Shown here piece by piece: positions 58,108 to 64,000 of a stretch of DNA of 64,000 nucleotides. Under the pieces are notes generated by a model. The model had not been told where the DNA came from. It did no database searches and worked only from the letters and a program-made list of their open reading frames with translations. Positions within the stretch are counted from its first letter, which is position 1; each line of letters starts with the position of its first letter. Position numbers and translations under genes: made by a program. The DNA is taken from assembly GCF_004337985.1 (NCBI RefSeq), contig NC_043740.1, positions 1,281,080 through 1,345,079 of the forward strand, given 5' to 3'. Origin of the DNA: Pyricularia pennisetigena. Taxonomy: Eukaryota; Ascomycota; Sordariomycetes; Magnaporthales; Pyriculariaceae.

Positions 58108-60172
58108 TTAGATGACAATCCCCCTCTGTTTCCATCCATTCTTTCCCTTCCAGGCCAGCATCACCAGCCCGCACGCGACCCATACACTGCCGCTCATACC
58201 CCAGAAAGTAGAGGCATAGCATTGCTTGCCGTAGCAAAAGATGTCACCGCCGCCGCCCGTGTCTCCCGCTTGATAGACGGCTGAGTATATTAGTCCCCAC
58301 ATCGTCGCGCCGAGGGCGGGCATTGTGGCGACGATTCCCCAGTTCGTGGCGAAGTTCTCGACGCCCCAGATCACGGTGATAATGATAGGCGTAAGGCTGA
58401 AAACAGCACCATAACCAGCGCCGACCAGAGAAGACACTATCCAGAACCGCTCGCCGTGGTTCTGGACAACCCCCGAAGCTAAAGTTGCGAGTCCCGCCGA
58501 GAGCAGGATTGCAAAGAAAAGCAGGAAGACCACGCGAGAGACGGAGAAACGACCTCTCCGAAAGACCCTTCTGACCCATCTCCCCGATCCAGGGGATGAT
58601 GGTGGTTCCAAGATTTGGGACGCTGTGAGTTGGATGTGCGCAGTATCCGGGGTAGGAGCAAGCAGGTCCGTCAATGTTCCCGTTGCAAGCCGGGCGATTG
58701 TGCTAGTAATTCCGACCAGAGAGACATGCGTTGCAGCAGACGTAGGTTGAGATACGTGTGCCGTTGTGCCTGGTGGAGGGTAAAGCGTCTGGATCACAGT
58801 GCCCAGGTTGTTGATGAAGGCTTCGCCAGGCCCCACCATAAAGAAAAAGCCTGCTGCAAAGAGCCACATTGTGTGGTCAGAAAGAAAGCGTCGCGTCTCG
58901 GCATTGAGAACCCACTCCTTGACTCTCCGTGCCTCGTCGCTTGCACCATCATCAATGTCTGCAGCCTCCTCATCGCCGTTCTTCGCGGTCGGACTGAGTA
59001 GACCGACAGACTCGGGTGCAACAGCGGTTTCGTCGCTAGAGCTATTGGTTGCCCGGTCGTGATCGTCAAATGGGTTGGACCTTTCTCCAACGACAGCATT
59101 GATGGTTCCATAGCCGCCCGGAGCTCGATTGACTCCACCAGGTGTAAAAAGCACGCTGCTATCGAGCAGGCCACTGCGCTCAAGCTCCTCAACAGCATTG
59201 TCAATCAGTTCCTCCTCGTCGACTATGCGAAGGCTAAAGAAGCCAATGACACCGACTATTGAGAGCAAAATGGCGAGAAACATGAAGTAGCGAACAACAT
59301 CTACATCGCCGCGAGTTCCGTTAGGCGCGCGTTCATAGAGAACCCGGCTGGCAATCTGACTCTGCCACATGCCGCTAAGGCCAAATGAGGCTATCGGGAC
59401 AGCTAGTGCCAGTCCGCGATGTTTCCCCTTGCCAAAGTCTGAAAGCAAATTCGATGATAGTCAGCAACGCCCCGTGCTTTGGGTCATATTGTCCGACTTC
59501 GGAAGACGTGAGTCACTTACTCTTTGCGCACGTTGCAACAGCACTTAGATACATGCTGGCGGTGCCGGTACCAATGCAGACAAAGGCCGCGATCATGAGT
59601 GCGTATGTAAACGGTCCTCCAGCCTTGGCGCCCAGAAGGTGCGCCGCATTTGCGTCCCCATCATTTGCGAAGCGAATTCCCGCATCCACGTGCATGAAAA
59701 CAGCCGCCGCCAGGGAATAGCCTGCTCCGAATATTGCTGCTGCCCCAAGCGACAGTGGTGCTGGCCCTAGCCGGTCGCAGAGGTACCCCAGAACGGGGAC
59801 GGGGAGGTATGATGAGACGGATCCGGCGATCGCGACTCCATTTACTTCGAACTGCGAATATCGTAATCTTGATTGGAATATGTGTCCGTACAGGGAGAAT
59901 GTGGTGATGGAGCCAGCACAAAGCGCTGACAAGATGGCTGATGCAAATGCAAAGTATTTTGCACGGGCGGTCGCGACCGCATTGCTATTTCTTCGGCGAC
60001 GTTGGTAGAAAGATGTATAGTGTCCAATAGGAGATAACGAGCGCGCAGAAGATCCGTCCGATGTCGATGGCGGGCCAAAGGTGGAAGCTGTAGCGGCAGA
60101 GGCCGAGGAAGAGGAACGCTCTCGCTGTCGTGTGCGACCCAGAGATGTAGGTTTAGCCGCCGGCCCAGCCAT
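58108..60172 (-). CDS. MCH1: major facilitator transporter, MCH1 type
   Basis: A 12-helix major facilitator superfamily membrane protein, 660 residues from two exons, 60172-59521 and 59438-58108. The first exon has a Ser-rich cytosolic N-terminus and helices 1 to about 5, including AILSALCAGSITTFSLYGHIF, GSVSSYLPVPVLGYLCDRLGP and AALGAAAIFGAGYSLAAAVF-like stretches. The second exon has the rest, with a long acidic cytosolic loop (about 340-450), then the C-terminal six helices (MWLFAAGFFFMVGPGEAFINNLG; FLLFFAILLSAGLATLA; SLVGAGYGAVFSLTPIII). The pattern and loop match the MCH1 branch (monocarboxylate-transporter-homologue-like, vacuolar in yeast). Transported substrate is unknown. The 82-base intron joins CAK to NFGKGKHRG. 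An ATG 10 codons upstream (60202) is possible; the later Met is preferred. Confidence 0.88.
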
Positions 60173-60333
60173 GACTGGAAGGGGAGATCTGAGAAATTTC
60201 AAGTTGTGGTCGTTTTAAGCATACAGGCAGGTATGCGCTCGAATAAGCTCGAAGGGCCTTGGTTTCGCGGATTACGTTTGCTGGTTGAGATAACAGAGTT
60301 CACCGTCGCATACAGCTGTTTGGATGCAAATTC

Positions 60334-60826
60334 TCACGCTGGGATTGTCGTGGTCATGGCTTGGGGCGCTGTCGACAGAGGCAGACGCAGGAAGTCTTGA
60401 ATTTGAGTGAGGGGAAGCCAACCAAGCACGGCGATAACAATAACCAAGGTAGGCAGAGAAACACAAATAAGTGAAGTTAAAAGGCGACGCTCCGCTGTTC
60501 CGCAAAAGTATGGCAAACAATCAATAAAAACCAGCACAATAACCCAGACCGCGAGTAGATACTGTGGCAGAAGCGGACTCTCCGTGGCCACCCTTTCCAG
60601 AGGTCAGGTTATCACGATGTGAGACGGGATGAATGACTGACTCCTCACCTCTGACATTATTAAAGCTGCCAGCGGAGTTTCCTTGACGTCGATGCCGCAA
60701 GTAAAACCCCACACATGACCAAAAGACAGGCAGGCGACAGGTCAGAATTTTGCTTACATAATAACCAATTGGGGACAGTCCGACATGGGTTGCCGGACCG
60801 GAGCTTGACCGGCGCTTCGATAGCAT
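60334..60826 (-). CDS. small membrane protein, two predicted helices
   Basis: I infer three exons, 60826-60758, 60681-60649 and 60561-60334, giving 109 residues. All three joins are in phase 0. The first exon codes for a basic Ser-rich start (MLSKRRSSSG, then GLSPIGYY), the second is only 11 codons (ETPLAALIMSE), and the third has two hydrophobic helices (YLLAVWVIVLVFIDCLPYF and LLTSLICVSLPTLVIVIAVLGWL). Splice signals are TAT|GTAAGC with an AAG acceptor, then GAG|GTGAGG with a CAG acceptor. Without splicing the frames are broken, so the gene is easy to miss. No family recognised. It lies 161 bases upstream of the transporter start, same strand. Confidence 0.5.
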
Positions 60827-61563
60827 GTGCGAAAGGACCGAGTTGAAGGGAAGTGCTTGTCATGTTTCGCAGCATGATGCAATATCAACTATTTCGACCA
60901 AGATCACGTCAACACTACCTGACGTCGTTTTGCTCCGGCAGGCTCTCTGTGCAATGGCGCTCGACTATGCGTGGCGGGTGCTGTGCTACCTGCCTTGCTG
61001 CGTACCTTGCGCTAGCCTGATACCTTTTGGTGTGAGCTAGCAAGTGCTATTTTCATTTGGGGAGACACATATCCATAGCAAGACAGCGAGGCATAACACC
61101 AGGTTTCTATTCTATTTTTGTTTGTCATCGCTTCCATTACAAGGCTTCATCTGTTTCGGACGGGCGAACGCATCATCCAGAGGAATCAGTCACGAAGCCA
61201 TCACAAGCCATCCAAGTTGCGACACTGAATTAAAGGTGCATGCTTATTACACAAACGCATCCGTAATTAATCGATGGTTGGTACTCCACAGGCGGCCAAG
61301 GCGGCCCAAGCGGCTAAATGGTGTACGTGCACGTGATGCTATGAGCGAGACTGAGTCACTTCACGTGATGTGTGGCTTCCAACCTTATGTAATCACCATC
61401 AAGAAGCGGGGACCACGCCCCACCAGTCACTGTTCGCACAATCTCGACAATCCGTCTTTCCAAAATAGCCCGGCGTCGCCATCGAAGACTACGTTACCGA
61501 CAAACCACCAACGATTGAGTACCGACCGATTCTATCGTCAGTCATACTACAAAACTCGCAAAA
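60827..61563. other. divergent promoter region
   Basis: Shared upstream space of the small membrane protein gene (-) and ribosomal protein eS30 (+). The frame at 61044-61601 runs across the eS30 start and is not a gene. Confidence 0.6.
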
Positions 61564-62019
61564 ATGGGAAAGCAGCACGGTTCTCTTGCCCGAGCCGGTA
61601 AGCATCCCCCTCCGCATGACAGCACCATAGACGATTGAAGAATGCGAGTCTTGTTCCGACCGACGAGATTTTTTCGGTGTCGCCACCCGGCATCGCGAAG
61701 CCCTCTCGTTGGACAAGCGGTTGCATATTTGATTGAACAAGGGAGCGACTCGATTCCATCGATGGATGCTAATATCAACATTCTAATACAGGCAAGGTCA
61801 AGTCGCAGACCCCCAAGGTTGAGCCCCAGGAGAAGCCTAAGAGGCCCAAGGGACGCGCTCACAAGCGTGAGCAGTATGTTCGCCGTTTCGTGAACGTTAC
61901 CCTTGCCCCTGGTGGCAAGAGGAAGGTGAGGATAGATGAGCTTCAAACCCAGCAGTCCAACTCGATCATGGTACTGATTGCCATGATTCACTTAGATGAA
62001 CCCCAACCCCACTGCTTAA
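61564..62019 (+). CDS. RPS30: 40S ribosomal protein eS30
   Basis: Ribosomal protein eS30 of the small subunit, 63 residues from three exons: 61564-61597, 61792-61925 and 61996-62019. The start ([12 protein letters not shown]), the middle ([10 protein letters not shown], then [15 protein letters not shown]) and the last exon (MNPNPTA) all match the family; length is the normal 63. Introns of 194 and 70 bp have GTAAGC/CAG and GTGAGG/TAG ends. The gene is free-standing, without the ubiquitin-like fusion seen in animals. Position 3 is Gln-His instead of the commoner Val-His (MGKVHG). The exons are too short to stand out in single-frame scans. Confidence 0.95.
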
Positions 62020-63374
62020 GCAACGAACAAACGCATTCAACGACGATAAATGACCGATCCGACCGATCATTCCCACGGCGACGAAGGTCTTTTGTAATGA
62101 GGATCGGGTTGGCTTTTCGGGCTGGGCGGGCGGTTCCAGTCGCTCTGTCTATGGGACGGGCATTCTCTATACGCAAGGTGTTTTCATCATTTCGACGAAT
62201 GTTTTTGTTATCGCTACTCATCTCCGTGGGAAGGGCCCACACTTGAATGGAGGGAGCACGTTCGTCTCGGTCAAATCTTTGGGTCTTAGGGAGTCATCTT
62301 CGGCACAAACGGGGAATTTTTGTTTTTTTTTCCGGTTATGGTAGAAGGTTTTACATTGCTGCACAACAACAAAAAATACAGACTGGAAGCTTTTTACCCC
62401 GGCTACTCAACACTTGGCATGATTATCGTTTTGAGTGCAGGAGTAACTACTACCGGCCGTTGGCAGTCCTGGTTTAATGCATAGTCAGCCAAGGAGCGGG
62501 CAGGGTGAACCAGCAGTACACAGGGCCAGGACCAGACCCTTGAGGCGAGGCACGTTCCGCTCAGTCAGTGGCTCACAGCGATGCTGCATCTCGTCTGGCC
62601 CTTTTGAGTTCCATCTGCCTCTGGTGCGGGTGTGCAGGAGTTCAACTGGCAGCCTCGGCCTGGCCTTTTATGTCTGGAGGGGCTACCTGCTGGCCGTGCG
62701 TTGAGCCTGAATAGGAGGATCCCATCTTCCGTCGCTGCTGCTGCGTCTGTGTCCCTGCATTCGCCGCATGCCACTTCAGATTTCTGATGCTGATGAGGTC
62801 AAGCAACTTGGAACCGGGTAGGTCTTAGTATAATGTTCGTCTCATGAGGCTCGTCCTTCTGTGACATGAGCTTTTCTAAACTTGACATCGTGCTGGCTGT
62901 TATATTCTCGCCCGTTCTCCCCGTGTTTTACTCTCATGTCCTTGTCCCTCGCCGTCAAACCCATGCTCGAAACTTGTCACACTTGCCCATGATCAGTTAT
63001 TTCGCGAAGCAGTATTCGTACTGACTACTATATCATCTTATTGAGAGGGTCAACCCCGGTTTTATATCAAGTCAGCCAGGCCACTAACAGCTGGTGATAT
63101 CGGAAGAAAAACATCTAATTCTTCCTCCCTCTCACTGAGCCGAACTCACCTTATTGCGTTTCAAGATTAAAGGCATCAGGGGTCGATCTCCCCTGGTGTC
63201 TTGAAATATTTTACTTACCGCCCTCCCAGATAATCGTCAACTGGGGCATTTTTGGGTTCGAACCAGTGAAGACTCGGCGCTGTCAAGCCAAAACTGCCAT
63301 CCTTTGTTGTCTTTGTTTTAGTTTTATTAGCCAAAAAAAGACGAAAAAAAAAAAAAGAAAAGAAAAGCGAAACC
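62020..63374. other. intergenic region between eS30 and the cutinase
   Basis: 3' space of eS30, then the cutinase promoter. The short frames carry no domain. The GGTTCGAACC string near 63255 is not a tRNA (see rejected items). An A-rich stretch lies just before the cutinase start. Confidence 0.55.
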
Positions 63375-64000
63375 ATGTTCCCCCTGAGCCCCCTTGGCCT
63401 TCTCCCTCTCACATTCCTACTCGCTGGGACCGTCGTCGGGCTACCGCCATCCTCATCGGCCCCATCTGCGACCCGGCCCAGAGCAGCGCTGGCCCTCGCC
63501 GCCGCTCCTCCTCCCGCCGTGCCACCCCCGGTCCGGCAGTACGACCAAGATCTCGGCAACGACACGCAGAATGGACTCGTCGAGGGGCGGTGCGCGGCCG
63601 TGACGGTGCTCTTTGCGCGCGGCACCCTCGAGTCCGGAAACGTCGGCACCTTTGCCGGCCCGCCCTTCTTCCAGGCCTTGGCGGCGCGCCTGGGGCCCGA
63701 GAGGCTCAACGTGCAGGGTGTCGAGTACCCTGCGGTTTCCAAGGGGTTCTTTAGTGGAGGGGACGCTTCTGGGTCGTCCAAGATGTGAGTTTTTTTTGTT
63801 TTGTTCGGGCGTTCTGTTCATCTTGTTGTCGCATGTCACAGCCGAAGGAGCAGGATGGGCCTTTCAGGAGAAGTTTCTTTTTTAGCCACCATAGCTGACC
63901 TGGGCATACCCTTTGTGATATAGGGCTCAGCTCGCGACTGAAGCAGGGCAGCAATGCCCAGGAACAAAGGTTGTCTTGTCCGGGTATTCCCAAGGCGGTC
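63375..64000 (+). CDS. cutinase (partial, runs off the window)
   Basis: A secreted serine esterase of the cutinase family (CE5), which hydrolyses cutin and other esters outside the cell. The exons seen are 63375-63784 and 63924 onwards, with a 139-base intron (AT|GTGAGT to ATATAG|G). Residues 1-22 form a signal peptide. The oxyanion-hole region is ARGTLESGN (about 81), and the second exon supplies GYSQGG with nucleophile Ser159. Cys73 and Cys148 fit the conserved disulfide. The Ala/Pro-rich 25-55 segment is a propeptide or linker. The Asp and His of the triad lie beyond the window. Frames that read past the donor at 63784 are artefacts. Confidence 0.93.

Noticed and set aside
61598..61791. 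snoRNA inside eS30 intron 1
   Set aside because: Ribosomal protein introns often host box C/D RNAs, but I find no CTGA box D with a matching TGATGA box C in this intron.
63240..63275. Possible tRNA T-arm (GGTTCGAACC)
   Set aside because: The 5-base stem needed around the TTCGAAC loop does not pair on either strand, and no acceptor stem or anticodon arm can be drawn around it.

Overview
This window is nuclear DNA of a filamentous ascomycete, most likely a Sordariomycete and plausibly of the Magnaporthales. The genes have short GT-AG introns of about 60-195 bp, and the set is typically fungal: a Zn2Cys6 factor, ALG2, ATG27, a PEX22-like peroxin, an MCH1-type transporter and a cutinase. Two small secreted proteins resemble blast-fungus effector types. 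The lineage is inferred from protein style and gene content; no search was run. Five runs of N (3906-4482, 19121-19122, 33199-33261, 39204-39247, 41222-41223) show a scaffolded draft assembly.

Layout. 1-5.9 kb is gene-free. At 5.95-11.45 kb a Zn2Cys6 transcription factor (+) converges on a four-exon glutamate decarboxylase (-). At 12.7-17.1 kb lie a coiled-coil hypothetical (-), a small secreted protein with a MAX-effector-like cysteine and strand layout (-), and a secreted single C2H2 zinc-finger protein with a basic nuclear-localisation-like stretch (-), in partly AT-rich, gene-poor DNA. At 18.2-32.9 kb the density is normal: an SDR oxidoreductase (-), a coiled-coil protein (+), a single-pass PAN/Apple-like protein (-), ALG2 (+), the SAGA subunit SPT20 (+) with 26 Ala-Gln repeats, and ATG27 (+) ending in a YSAV sorting signal. 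An LRR protein (-) occupies 33.9-36.6 kb. At 36.6-53.3 kb the only supported gene is a C2H2 transcription factor (-), with about 8.5 kb of empty DNA downstream and 7.1 kb upstream. At 53.3-62.0 kb are eIF2B gamma (-), a PEX22-like protein (+), an MCH1-type transporter (-), a small two-helix membrane protein (-) and ribosomal protein eS30 (+). The window ends inside a secreted cutinase (+).

Most genes are housekeeping: translation (eIF2B gamma, eS30), glycosylation (ALG2), transcription (SPT20), autophagy (ATG27), peroxisomes (PEX22-like) and GABA metabolism (GAD). The genes most likely to matter for plant interaction are the two effector candidates and the cutinase. I found no credible tRNA, rRNA, CRISPR-like array or intact transposon. 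Gene models were assembled by hand from reading frames and splice sites, so exon limits are inferences unless the evidence says that family conservation fixes them.
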